Assembly (NCBI GenBank): GCA_902362805.1
Contig: CABIXY010000010.1
Coordinates: forward strand, 7,175 to 71,174
Direction of reading: 5' to 3'
DNA: 64,000 nt
Origin: Eubacteriaceae bacterium
GTDB lineage: Bacteria; Bacillota; Clostridia; Peptostreptococcales; Anaerovoracaceae
The notes under the pieces were generated by a model. That model saw nothing but the letters and a program-made list of their open reading frames with translations, was not told the origin of the DNA and ran no database searches. Made by a program: the position numbers and the translations under genes. Positions 43,907 to 52,541 of this stretch are shown piece by piece. Each line of letters starts with the position of its first letter. The first letter of the stretch is position 1.

Positions 43907-45301
43907 TTACTTGTCTTCTTTCATCTTTAAGATATAAAATCCGTCATCGAGGGCATCGATGATGATGTTTCCTCTATCATCTACGATGCAGTCTTCTGTG
44001 GTCGCGTTGCGCGGACCTGGAAATCCAGGGAAATAAGACGCTTCCGGCTCTTTGCCTGGATTTGGCGGAATGAAGTAGGCGATTTCTTTAATATAATATG
44101 GATCGCTGACATCGTAAACTCTGAGACCTGCATGGAAGTAGCAGCAGTAGACTCTGTCGCCCCTCTGTTCCAGCCATGGTTTTCCGTCCATCGGCTCGTG
44201 AAGGTTATGAGGCCCGAAAGGTCCGGCATTGACTCTCTGCATTACATTAAAGTTCTGATAAGGGAAGTTTTCAGGAACCTCCGGATAGGGGAACTCTGCA
44301 ATGAGTGTCGGCCGGGTCGGGTCGCTGACGTCGACCATGTGGATGTTGTTCATAGCCTGCGGTTTCAGCACCTTATCCTGCGGGAAGAACTGGAATCGCT
44401 CTCCTTCGTTGGTTACAACTACCAAATCTCTTCCCGGCAGCGGCAATGCTGTATGGGTTCTCGCGCCCGCCAGTTCGCTGCTGAAGGCCGGCATAAACCG
44501 CAGATTGCCTAAGCACTTAGGACGAGTCATATCCTCTACATCTAAAACGTAGAGTCCGTCTCCACAGTAACCTAAGTAGGCTTTGCCATCTCTGACAAAA
44601 GGAGGTCCGTGCATCCATCCTTTGTCCATGAAAGCCGGCACATGCGGAGCCGTGTGATCCACAGTCCTGCCCGGATAGCCGTCTGCAAACTGCTCCGGCG
44701 ACCACCAGTTACCCACTTCTACCGGATGGGTCGGATCTGCAATATCGACAATTCTATAGATCATTCCTTCAAAACGATCCGATTCGCAGGAAAGATGTAC
44801 ATATCTGCCTCCGTTATACATGAACCGATGTACACCAATGGAATGGGGTACCCCGCAGTCCCAATAACCCAGGAATTCCGGGTTGAGGGGATCTTTCTTG
44901 AGGCTGTAAATCCTGATGCCTACCTCGCACTTCATATCCTTCAGTTCTGACTGATCCACCAGGGCGTCAGGGCCAGAACCTGCGCTCATGGCGCAGATCA
45001 TCAGATCGTCTGCAATCTGCAGCTTTGGCGTGGTCGTCGTCGGATATTCCTGCGGGTCTACCAGCTGAAAATGTTTGATAAATTCCGGATTTTGCGGATC
45101 AGTCACATCACTGATCATGACGCCGTTCTTAGTGCCGCCGAAGCAGGCGCCGTAAAGATAGTATTTACCCTCTTCTGTCTTATATAAAGCCATCTGGAAC
45201 ATGCCGCATTCGCCATCCAGATTGCAGAAGGACTGGACTTCCAGATTCTTGATGAACCCTTCGTTGCCAGGTCCTTTTGCGTAGAATTTTTCTTCTGCCA
45301 T
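43907..45301 (-). CDS. LVIVD-repeat beta-propeller-like protein
   Basis: About 464 residues from the ATG at 45301 (AAAGGAG upstream). No signal peptide. Repeated blocks of the type (V/I)YD-VSDP-(Y/T)-x-P occur through the chain: MISDVTDPQNPEF, RIVDIADPTHPVEVG, VLDVEDMTRPKCLG, MVDVSDPTRPTLIAEF, VYDVSDPYYIKEI. These are LVIVD repeats, predicted to fold as a beta propeller. Conserved histidines appear in DHTAPHVP, GARTHTALP and GPHNLHEP, resembling metal-binding positions of selenium-binding-protein-like propellers, so an enzymatic role is possible but unproven. Last gene of the cluster; separated from the gene before it by the tandem repeat array at 45367-45740. Confidence 0.8.
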   Translation of the reverse strand: MAEEKFYAKGPGNEGFIKNLEVQSFCNLDGECGMFQMALYKTEEGKYYLYGACFGGTKNGVMISDVTDPQNPEFIKHFQLVDPQEYPTTTTPKLQIADDLMICAMSAGSGPDALVDQSELKDMKCEVGIRIYSLKKDPLNPEFLGYWDCGVPHSIGVHRFMYNGGRYVHLSCESDRFEGMIYRIVDIADPTHPVEVGNWWSPEQFADGYPGRTVDHTAPHVPAFMDKGWMHGPPFVRDGKAYLGYCGDGLYVLDVEDMTRPKCLGNLRFMPAFSSELAGARTHTALPLPGRDLVVVTNEGERFQFFPQDKVLKPQAMNNIHMVDVSDPTRPTLIAEFPYPEVPENFPYQNFNVMQRVNAGPFGPHNLHEPMDGKPWLEQRGDRVYCCYFHAGLRVYDVSDPYYIKEIAYFIPPNPGKEPEASYFPGFPGPRNATTEDCIVDDRGNIIIDALDDGFYILKMKEDK

Positions 45302-45366
45302 ATTGTCTCCTTTCTGTCTCAAATAGGCGAAAGACTGGCCGGCGAGGCCAGTCTCTAACCATGAAA

Positions 45367-45740
45367 AGTCTGTCTGCCAATTTGTCCCTACAAATTGGGA
45401 CCAGAATCATTATACGACTCGCTCCTCACCAATCGAGCTTCTCTTCGTTCGTCCTCTTGGGGTGCGAAAGCATAAGGTCTGTTTGCCAATTTGTTCCTAC
45501 AAATTGGGACCAGAACCATTATACGACTCGCTCCTCACCAATCGAGCTTCTCTTCGCTCGCTCTCTTGGGGTGCGAAAGCATAAGGTCTGTCTGCCAATT
45601 TGTCCCTACAAATTGGGACCAGAACCATTATACGACTCGCTCCTCACCAATCGAGCTTCTCTTCGTTCGTCCTCTTGGGGTGCGAAAGCATAAGGTCTGT
45701 TTGCCAATTTGTTCCTACAAATTGGGACCAGAACCATTAT
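45367..45740 (-). repeat. Tandem array of a 109-bp structured repeat (four copies)
   Basis: CCAATTTGT-N4-ACAAATTGG hairpins begin at 45377, 45486, 45595 and 45704, a strict 109-base period; the last copy is partial. Copies 1 and 3 share one set of variants (GTCCCT, TTCGTTCGTCC) and 2 and 4 another (GTTCCT), so the array may have grown as a 218-base dimer. Read on the minus strand each unit has the hairpin, CTTATGCTTT, a second stem-loop, AGTCGTATAATGGTTCTG. The array starts at the stop codon of the 45737 gene (TAATGG). Single related copies lie at 47561-47660 and 52539-52650. Confidence 0.9.
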
Positions 45741-46591
45741 CTCATTGTAACATATCCGTTGTACTGTGTCATGTTGTCTGATCTTGCGATATCTGACAGG
45801 AAGATGCTGGAGATACCGTAGGACTGTGTCAGGTATGGGAAGTCCTCTGTTTCGAACCAGGCAGGTCTGCGTACCTTCTTTGCAGCCTTGCCTACCGCGG
45901 CTTTCCAGGCACTCGGTCCTTCAAACCACATTTCAACCACTCTGTCAAATTCACAGCCGTTAGCTTCTTTAATGACTTTGCTGGACAAAATTCTCGTCGT
46001 CTCTTCGCATTCTACAAAGGCCGGAATGAATTCATCGCGCAGCCACTTGTCTCCGGTGTCCTTGGCATCATCCGGGAATTTGATGACCATCTGCCATCTA
46101 TAATTCGGTCCATCCTCAATGGTCCTGCCCGCTCCTTTGTAATCTTCCTCCCACCAAACTGGTACGAAAGCAAAGATGAAAGGGACTGTTCCCTTTGACG
46201 CGTCGCCTTTGACGGCTCTAGCCTCATCACCCTCTACATTCTCGCACTGGAAGTCTTCGTCCGGCAGATTGCCCTGCCATTTAAGCACGTCTGGCGGAAA
46301 ATACTCTGTCAAAGCCTTGTGGTGGTCAAACTGAGCGATGTTATTAGGGTTCGCCAGCCAGTAGTGCTCTGTCAGCTGCATTTTGATGGCGCCAAAACGT
46401 TCCCCGCCTTCTGGCACAGGCAGCGCCTGGTAAAACGCGTATTTCGATACATAAGGTCCGAACTGAGAAATGCTGTCTGGAATGTGATACTTATACAGCC
46501 AGTTCTCCAATTTTACTCTGTAGTCTTCTTTTGCTACATCAACATAAATCAAGCTTCTCATCGGCTCAAAGCCAAGCATATTCTTCGTCAT
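45737..46591 (-). CDS. Conserved hypothetical protein, tandem ferredoxin-like (EthD/dimeric barrel-like) folds
   Basis: 284 residues, not firmly recognised. Two halves of about 140 residues each start with beta-strand segments (RSLIYVDVAKEDYRVKLENWLYKYHIPD, about 11-38; FIFAFVPVWWEEDYKG, about 139-154) followed by helices and an amphipathic end (VVEMWFEGPSAWK). This pattern resembles EthD-type dimeric alpha-beta barrel proteins, which often take part in oxidation of organic compounds. Soluble, no signal peptide. It lies 20 bp after the flavodoxin-like gene in the same direction, with the repeat array beginning at its stop codon. Function inferred only from the company it keeps. Confidence 0.6.
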   Translation of the reverse strand: MTKNMLGFEPMRSLIYVDVAKEDYRVKLENWLYKYHIPDSISQFGPYVSKYAFYQALPVPEGGERFGAIKMQLTEHYWLANPNNIAQFDHHKALTEYFPPDVLKWQGNLPDEDFQCENVEGDEARAVKGDASKGTVPFIFAFVPVWWEEDYKGAGRTIEDGPNYRWQMVIKFPDDAKDTGDKWLRDEFIPAFVECEETTRILSSKVIKEANGCEFDRVVEMWFEGPSAWKAAVGKAAKKVRRPAWFETEDFPYLTQSYGISSIFLSDIARSDNMTQYNGYVTMR

Positions 46592-46611
46592 GATGCACTC
46601 ATCTCCTATTC

Positions 46612-47547
46612 TTATTTTGCCGGTTTGCTGGAAGAAATGAAGTCGATATAAGCCTGCTTCTTCTGCTTGAATTCATCGGTCTTCTTCCATTCCATCAGTT
46701 TGCCTTCGTTTTCTTTGATATCGTCCACGTGGATGAACTTGCCGGACAGAAGGTCGTGTGCGTGATGTTCTGTCTCTGGATCAAAGTGGAAAGATACCTT
46801 TCCGTCTGTAACCTTGATTTCGCCCTCTAATCCGCAAGCGCAGCAGACAGCTTTTGTCGCGTCGTCATTGAGGTAGAAGTTTCTGCAGTGGCAGTGCGGG
46901 CAGATTCCAGGATCGCCGATCCACTTTGCATTCTCGATATCCTTCGCCGCATTGGCAAGGTCTGCGCCGATCTGATGACTTCTCTTCACCTTCTCATCTT
47001 CCATGACGATGCATTTTGACCAAGGGAACACTTCTGTGTCCACAACAGTCCAAGCTGGAGTCAGAGCCTGGTTGAAGAAGTCACATTGGATTCTCGTTGA
47101 CCAGTCAGATCCGCCGATGCCGATGTAGGAAACGACTTTTTCTTTCAGCATTCTCTGATCAGGCATGGTTCCGCCGCTCTCTTCCGCAATCTTGCTGCCG
47201 ACGATGATCATCGCCTTGTCGTTTCTAGGTCCCATTCTGTCTGTAATCGTTCTGAACAGTCCGGATGCACCTTTCTCAAAGATTGGAATCGCCCAAACGA
47301 TACCGTCTGCATCCATCATCTTATCTCTCAGCCATTCAAAATCGTCTTTGACCGGACAGGCTCCGCCTTTGCCGCTCATCAGACTCATGACGCAGGCTGT
47401 GCAGCCTGTGCAATGCTCGATATGTAATTCGTTCAGGTTGATAAACTCAACTTCAGCGCCTGCTTCCTTTGCGCCCATGAGAGCTTCTTTACACATAGCG
47501 TCGTTGTTGCCGTTTTTGCTTCCGCCAGAAATTCCTAAAATCTTCAT
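46612..47547 (-). CDS. Flavodoxin-like NAD(P)H-dependent oxidoreductase with C-terminal zinc ribbon
   Basis: 311 residues. The N-terminal flavodoxin-like fold binds FMN (GISGGSKNGNND, about 5-16; CTGCTACV, about 46-53, typical of iron-sulfur flavoprotein-like reductases; AIPIFEKGASGLFRTITDR, about 89-107). After residue about 190 a zinc ribbon follows (CPHCHC near 222 and CCACG near 240). NADPH-dependent FMN reductases of this type reduce quinones, aromatic or unsaturated compounds. It lies downstream of the MFS gene, with a copy of the 100-bp repeat between them. Confidence 0.82.
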   Translation of the reverse strand: MKILGISGGSKNGNNDAMCKEALMGAKEAGAEVEFINLNELHIEHCTGCTACVMSLMSGKGGACPVKDDFEWLRDKMMDADGIVWAIPIFEKGASGLFRTITDRMGPRNDKAMIIVGSKIAEESGGTMPDQRMLKEKVVSYIGIGGSDWSTRIQCDFFNQALTPAWTVVDTEVFPWSKCIVMEDEKVKRSHQIGADLANAAKDIENAKWIGDPGICPHCHCRNFYLNDDATKAVCCACGLEGEIKVTDGKVSFHFDPETEHHAHDLLSGKFIHVDDIKENEGKLMEWKKTDEFKQKKQAYIDFISSSKPAK

Positions 47548-47560
47548 TTTTTAACTCCTT

Positions 47561-47660
47561 AATGGTTCTCGCCCCAATTTCTTGTAGAGAAATTGCTGGG
47601 GAGACCTTATGCTTTAAACGCCCAAATCTATGATTTGGCTGCGTTTAGTCGTATAACTCT
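47561..47660 (+). repeat. Single copy of the structured repeat
   Basis: ATGGTTCTCGCCCCAATTT, a hairpin closing with AAATTGCTGGGG, then CTTATGCTTT, a second stem AAACGCCCAAATC/ATTTGGCTGCGTTT, then AGTCGTATAA. Same order of elements as the tandem array but on the opposite strand, between the MFS and flavodoxin-like genes. Confidence 0.85.
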
Positions 47661-47701
47661 AACTTTTCTTTATTTTTCTCAAGGGGCAAATGCCCTTTTG
47701 G

Positions 47702-49003
47702 TTATGCTGCTTTGTTGATATCGTCCTCAGTTCTTCCGATGTAGGTGTCCGGCGTAACCATCATGACTATCAACGCCAGTGCTGCCAACACTCCCAGAAC
47801 ACCGTATGCGATGACGTAAGAGAAAGTCTGACCGATAATTCCTGTAATCGCTACACCGCAGGCTCCCACTAAAGCGACCATCGGTTTCAGCACCTTGTAT
47901 GCCATCGGGAAGTCATAACGTCCCCAGATGGTATTGGCCAGGGAAACCAGGTAGTTGGATGCGCCACCCAGCATCATAGCCAGGAACGGCAGTGACAGGT
48001 ACTGTGTCGGTCTCGTCGGAATCAGGTTCAATATGATAGCGACGATGGCGATAACTTGTGTAATCAGGATTGCTTTCTTCGATCCTACATGGGCGTCAAG
48101 CTGTCCGCAGAGGTAGCTTCCTAAGCATGCCAGCAGACCTGCAATAGCTAACATCTTGATGACTTCGACTTTATCATAACCTGCCTGTAAAAATCTTGGC
48201 ATGAAGTTGGTCATGATGCCCAGGGATAGCAGTTCGAGAACGCCCAGTGAAAATGCCATCTTCCATACGGTAGCGGTTTTGAAAAGCTTGCCCGGCTTCC
48301 ATACAGAAGTCTTCATGTATTCCAGACCCTTGGCAAGTTCTCTGTCAGCTTCTTCTTTGGAGTAAGACTTGTCGTTGTCAGGGTAACAGCCTGCCTGCTC
48401 CGGATAGTCTCTGATGAAAGCGAAGGCGATAACTGCAAAGACTGCCGCTACAACTGCATATACGGTGTAGACTCTTTCCAGTCCGCCAGATTCCAGTATA
48501 CCTGTCATCAGCGGTGTGGTGATGGATGCGGAAAGAGGGAATCCGATGGTGACCCATCCCATGGCGATTCCTTTTTTCTTAGGAAACCAGTTGGAAATCA
48601 CGTTCATGTTTGCGATATAGCAGAATGCCATGCCGCAGATCGTGGAAACTGCCAGGCAGATAAAGTAAATGGTGCTGCTCTGTGCTCTGCCCCAGAAGAA
48701 ACAGGCTACTGCCGTGATGGCAAGGGAGATGCCCCATGCAAATCTGATGTTGGTCTTGTTTGTGACAAATCCCCAGAAGGCCGCGCCCAGGACGGAGATT
48801 GCCGAACATATTGATGAGAATGCGTAAAGTGAATTGGTGCTCCATCCTCTGGTCTGCGCAAAAGGTTCAATTACGACATTCAGTGAGTCGTTGATCAATG
48901 AACTCTGCAGCAGGATACACAGGAACGAAAAGATAATGACGAACCAGCCCTTGGAGCCGAAATTGCTCTTGCTGGCTTTGACTGTGGTAGTTTGGTTGCT
49001 CAT
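47702..49003 (-). CDS. MFS transporter
   Basis: 433 residues with twelve predicted helices of the major facilitator superfamily, OFA-like: N-terminal GWFVIIFSFLCILLQSS, loop motif VTNKTNIRFAWG between helices 2 and 3 (about 80-91), SNWFPKKKGIAMGWVTIGFPL (about 137-157) which is the typical OFA/monocarboxylate motif. A large cytoplasmic loop follows helix 6 (YPDNDKSYSKEEADRELAKG). It probably imports or exports the substrate of the cluster. First gene of the run transporter, flavodoxin-like, double-barrel protein, LVIVD protein. Confidence 0.9.
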   Translation of the reverse strand: MSNQTTTVKASKSNFGSKGWFVIIFSFLCILLQSSLINDSLNVVIEPFAQTRGWSTNSLYAFSSICSAISVLGAAFWGFVTNKTNIRFAWGISLAITAVACFFWGRAQSSTIYFICLAVSTICGMAFCYIANMNVISNWFPKKKGIAMGWVTIGFPLSASITTPLMTGILESGGLERVYTVYAVVAAVFAVIAFAFIRDYPEQAGCYPDNDKSYSKEEADRELAKGLEYMKTSVWKPGKLFKTATVWKMAFSLGVLELLSLGIMTNFMPRFLQAGYDKVEVIKMLAIAGLLACLGSYLCGQLDAHVGSKKAILITQVIAIVAIILNLIPTRPTQYLSLPFLAMMLGGASNYLVSLANTIWGRYDFPMAYKVLKPMVALVGACGVAITGIIGQTFSYVIAYGVLGVLAALALIVMMVTPDTYIGRTEDDINKAA

Positions 49004-49125
49004 AAATAATTCCTCCGATACTTAAGTTTGTTTTGTGTAGATCACGTTTCAAATAAGTCCGTTAATTTTCTGTCAATTACAAGATACCAAATAATTCGCC
49101 CGCCGTAAAATTCAAAAAATTTATG

Positions 49126-49150
49126 TGCCCATAACCTCAGGTTATGGGCA
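49126..49150. terminator. Hairpin between LysR gene and MFS gene
   Basis: TGCCCATAACC (49126-49136) and GGTTATGGGCA (49140-49150), three-base loop, perfect. It lies after the LysR stop on the minus strand and ahead of the MFS promoter region; no long T run, so it may also be an operator. Confidence 0.6.
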
Positions 49151-49167
49151 TAATGCAATACGTCTGA

Positions 49168-50076
49168 CTATTCTGTTTTGTTTTTTTGGTAGATTTCTTC
49201 ATACATGTTGTGATAGAAAGTGATGATCGGATTGAGATTATCCTTTTTCCAGGCAGCCACCAATCTGACCTTTCCCAGTTCTTCACTTCTATAATATTTG
49301 ACGTTGGGGCTTCTGGTCACCATGGTGTCTTCCCTGGCAATGCTGATTCCCCGTCCCATCTCCGCCATCATGTTCATGTGATTCAGATCCACCGCTTGGA
49401 TCTCTTGAGGCACAAACCCTTCCAGCATGCATAATTCCCTAAAATGATCGTAAATCGCAAAGGTCTCTTTTTCGTCCGGGAAAATAATCCTCTGTTTTTC
49501 CAAATCCCGAATTTTGATAGTGCGCTTACGCGTCAGAGGATGTCCCTTCGGGATTAAAAAACCCAGTGGCGTCTCAGCCACTTCCTCATAAAGAACGCCT
49601 TTCACCAACTGCGCTTCTTCCTCATACGTCACTACCATATCCGCTGTGCCATCCTCCAGCCAGCCGCGCAAGTCGCGAAAGCCGCCTGTCAGCTTCTCAA
49701 TTTCAATCTTCGGGTAACTATCATCGATATGGTTTAGGACTTCCCGCGTGATTTCATTGAAAATCTGACCGAAGAGCAAACCGATGGTCAGATGTCCCTC
49801 CTGACCCGATTCTGCCCGGCGGGCTTTGTCGATAACGCCATCTAAAATCTCTTCCATCTTCTGAAATTCACAGAGCATCACTGCTCCCGCCGGCGTCAGT
49901 TTCACCTTGCTGCGCTTAGTATCGCGGAAAAAAAGCTTCATGCCGCACTCTTCTTCCAAAGCGGCGATGTTTTTGGACAGCGCTGGCTGTGAAATATACA
50001 GTTTCTCCGCCGCTCTCGTGAAGTTCAGGCATTTTGCTGCTTCCATAAAGCACTGAGATTTCATATCTATAAACAT
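49168..50076 (-). CDS. LysR family transcriptional regulator
   Basis: 302 residues, standard LysR length. N-terminal helix-turn-helix: CLNFTRAAEKLYISQPALSKNIAALEEECGMKLF (positions about 17-50). The effector domain begins about residue 90 with HLTIGLLFGQIF and contains two Rossmann-like lobes with ADMVVTYEE and GFLIPKGHPL. It is transcribed in the same direction as, and upstream of, the MFS-led cluster, the usual position of a LysR activator when the target lies downstream. A hairpin at 49126-49150 separates them. Ligand unknown, probably the cluster substrate. Confidence 0.92.
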   Translation of the reverse strand: MFIDMKSQCFMEAAKCLNFTRAAEKLYISQPALSKNIAALEEECGMKLFFRDTKRSKVKLTPAGAVMLCEFQKMEEILDGVIDKARRAESGQEGHLTIGLLFGQIFNEITREVLNHIDDSYPKIEIEKLTGGFRDLRGWLEDGTADMVVTYEEEAQLVKGVLYEEVAETPLGFLIPKGHPLTRKRTIKIRDLEKQRIIFPDEKETFAIYDHFRELCMLEGFVPQEIQAVDLNHMNMMAEMGRGISIAREDTMVTRSPNVKYYRSEELGKVRLVAAWKKDNLNPIITFYHNMYEEIYQKNKTE

Positions 50077-50231
50077 ACTGTCACCTCTCCGCTATCTCTG
50101 AAAAAAGGAATCCGTCAATCCGGCACAAATCCTCTATTTTTAATACCTGAGCGCCGGATTGGCGCACTGTTAAACCAACTTCAACAGTACAGCCATACTT
50201 TATATGTAATAAAGCAGCCTCTGCCAAATAT

Positions 50232-50939
50232 CTAAAGCAGCAGCACGTCGAAGCTTCCCCACAGAAACACCAGATAAACACCCGCCGCGCCTGAGATATA
50301 GGGAACCATGGCTATGGTATCGCTGCGTTTGATTTTTTTACGAGCTAAAAGCCAGATCAAATGGGCTGCGCTGAACAATGTCGTCATCACGAAGATGACC
50401 AAAATGCCGCTGGTTCCCGCAATCAGACCCAGACTGGCAAAAAGCTTAATGTCTCCGCCGCCCAAGGTCTCCCGCTTGTAGGCCATCTTGCCCAGAATGG
50501 CGACAAACCCCATGATGCCAAAGCCCAAAGCGCCGCCGATTAGACAATCCAGCCAGCTGCCGTGAAAAGGAATAAACCCTAACGCAGTCAAAGCCAGGAG
50601 AATAATTAACTGATCCGGTACGATACGGTATTTCTGATCTGCAATAGCCATTTCCAGCAACAGCCAAAGTGCGCAGATTCCTGCTACAGCGAACTGCCAG
50701 TCATCTATGACCATTTTAATCCCCAATACGACAAAAAGCATGGTAAAAATAAATTTCCACGGATAGCTTTTCACTCTCTGCGTATAAGGGTCGAGCAATT
50801 CCTGCGATGGTTTTTCCCCATAGTCACAAAGCCACGCGGCTGGCATCTTATTAAAAAAGTACACAGCGCCATTGCCGGCAAAAATTCCCACCAGAATTGC
50901 CGACAGGCACTTGATTCCAATTAGCAATGCATCCGTCAT
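50232..50939 (-). CDS. Prepilin peptidase (A24 family aspartyl protease)
   Basis: 235 residues, seven to eight helices. The two catalytic Asp are in AIADQKYRIVPD (about 102-113) and LGGGDIK (about 159-165), the TadV/GspO-type active site. The N-terminal methylase/zinc region of GspO is reduced to a short cytoplasmic stretch (WLCDYGEKPSQ). It processes prepilin or pseudopilin leader peptides, yet no pilin or Tad/Com gene is in the window, so it acts on substrates encoded elsewhere. Confidence 0.88.
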   Translation of the reverse strand: MTDALLIGIKCLSAILVGIFAGNGAVYFFNKMPAAWLCDYGEKPSQELLDPYTQRVKSYPWKFIFTMLFVVLGIKMVIDDWQFAVAGICALWLLLEMAIADQKYRIVPDQLIILLALTALGFIPFHGSWLDCLIGGALGFGIMGFVAILGKMAYKRETLGGGDIKLFASLGLIAGTSGILVIFVMTTLFSAAHLIWLLARKKIKRSDTIAMVPYISGAAGVYLVFLWGSFDVLLL

Positions 50940-51058
50940 CTCTAAACCCTTCCTCTTATATCTCCTTTTGTTATCACCATTATGCTACCATATTTTTACA
51001 TGTTATACAACCGGAATATACAAAAAATAAACAAATGTACAAGTTTTCAATCTGTCAC

Positions 51059-51091
51059 GGGGGTTGTAACCCCCTCCTATTGCTATATAAT
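51059..51091 (+). promoter_or_regulatory. Promoter with GGGGGTT/AACCCCC palindrome, AspT-like transporter
   Basis: GGGGGTTGTAACCCCC (51059-51074) is a perfect 7-2-7 palindrome overlapping TTGTAA (51064-51069), which with a 16-base spacer precedes TATAAT (51086-51091). GGGAGGA is the ribosome site before the ATG at 51132. Confidence 0.6.
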
Positions 51092-51131
51092 TGACCATAG
51101 TGTTGAAAAATAACTACAATGGGAGGACGGA

Positions 51132-52541
51132 ATGGATTTTATTCACTTTGACTACATGAGTCTGCTATTTAACCCCTTTGTGCTGATGTTCGTCACCATC
51201 GCTTTGGGTCTGCTATTCGGTAAAATCAAGTTTGGCAAGTTTAGCTTTGGTGCATCGGGCGCTTTATTTGTAGGTCTGGTCATCGGCTGGATTGTTTACA
51301 AATACGCAAACGGCGCCTATGAATCGGGCGACGAAAGTGCGGCAGGTTTTGCCGCAGCGGCCACCATTTTCTCTGGAAACGGCGGCAAACTGATTCACAC
51401 CAACTTCTTTTCTACCTCTTTGATTTTCTTCGTAGCGGCAGTAGGCCTGCTGGCAGCAAAGGATTTGGGCATCGTTCTCAGAAAATATGGTGCCAAGTTC
51501 GTCATACTAGGTCTGGTAATCACTTTAGTCGGTGCCGGTGCCACTTACGGCGCGACAGCCATCGTCAAAGGAACCAACGCCTATGCGGTATCCGGCGTCT
51601 ACACCGGCGCTTTGACCAGTTCTCCCGGCCTCGCTTCTGCACTGGAAACGTCAGAAAAGCATGCAGAAGATGTGGCTTCAGACTACGAGACTTTGTCTGC
51701 GGAGGAAAAAGCTGCCGTCATCGACGTTATCAATATCAGCGACGATTATAATCTGAAGGCCTCTGAAGTTAAAACTTTGGATGAAGGTATGACAGCTGCC
51801 TATGCATCCAATGCCGCCGGGCAGGTGGGCATGGGGTACGCCGTCGGTTACCCTTTTGGTGTCATTGTCGTTATCTTAGCAGTCAACTTTCTAAATGTCA
51901 TCTTCCGTTTTGATGTGGAGGAAGAAAAGCGAAGGTACGCCTTGGAGATGGCGCAAGCGAAAAAAGACATCAAGGTCAAGGAGATTCCAACGACGCCTTT
52001 CAATATTCTGTCCTTCGCCATCGTATGTTTTGCAGGCTACCTGCTGGGGAACCTGAATATCTATATGGGTCCTCTGGGTTATGTCAGCCTGGAATCCACC
52101 GGCGGTGTTCTTATCGCCTCTCTGGCTCTCGGATACATCGGCAAAATCGGTCCCCTTTCTTTTAGGATGGATCCGAAAACTCTGGCCACGGTCAGAGAAC
52201 TGGGGCTGGTTTTCTTCCTGTCCATCGTAGGTCTCAACTACGGTTACGGCGCAATCACCGCCTTAGCTGGTGCAGGCCTGACTCTCGCCATCGTATCTAT
52301 TATTGTCGGACTGCTGGCAATTCTGGTCGGATTCGTTCTGGGACGCTACGTATTTAAACTCAATTGGGTAATGCTCTGCGGTGCAATCTGCGGGGGCATG
52401 ACCTCCACTCCAGGGCTGGGTGCTGCCACTGATGCACTGGGCAGCGACGATCCCGGCGCAGGCTACGGTGCAACTTATCCGTTCGCCTTGTTCGGTATGA
52501 TCATCTTTACCATTATCATGTTCAAACTGCCAATCTTATAA
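51132..52541 (+). CDS. AspT/YidE family putative transporter (aspartate:alanine exchanger type)
   Basis: 469 residues with about ten to eleven helices in two inverted Asp-Al_Ex repeats. Each repeat has the signature of the family: GALTSSPGLASAL (about 160-172) and GGMTSTPGLGAATDAL (about 423-438). The central RCK/TrkA_C regulatory domains found in AspT and YidE are missing; instead there is a soluble insert at about 175-235 rich in Glu/Asp/Ala (SEKHAEDVASDYETL). Characterised relatives exchange aspartate/alanine or succinate; substrate here is unknown. Its stop codon is the first bases of a copy of the structured repeat. Confidence 0.85.
   Translation: MDFIHFDYMSLLFNPFVLMFVTIALGLLFGKIKFGKFSFGASGALFVGLVIGWIVYKYANGAYESGDESAAGFAAAATIFSGNGGKLIHTNFFSTSLIFFVAAVGLLAAKDLGIVLRKYGAKFVILGLVITLVGAGATYGATAIVKGTNAYAVSGVYTGALTSSPGLASALETSEKHAEDVASDYETLSAEEKAAVIDVINISDDYNLKASEVKTLDEGMTAAYASNAAGQVGMGYAVGYPFGVIVVILAVNFLNVIFRFDVEEEKRRYALEMAQAKKDIKVKEIPTTPFNILSFAIVCFAGYLLGNLNIYMGPLGYVSLESTGGVLIASLALGYIGKIGPLSFRMDPKTLATVRELGLVFFLSIVGLNYGYGAITALAGAGLTLAIVSIIVGLLAILVGFVLGRYVFKLNWVMLCGAICGGMTSTPGLGAATDALGSDDPGAGYGATYPFALFGMIIFTIIMFKLPIL

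Noticed and set aside
45367..45740. CRISPR array
   Set aside because: The whole 109-bp unit is repeated with no variable spacers, the unit is too long and no cas genes are nearby.
45277..45821. Plus-strand open frames across the 109-bp array, repeating a CQFVPTNWDQNHY-type peptide
   Set aside because: The frames exist only because the repeat period and sequence avoid stops; no ribosome site, and the repeated peptide simply mirrors the DNA repeat. The sequence pairs into hairpins instead.
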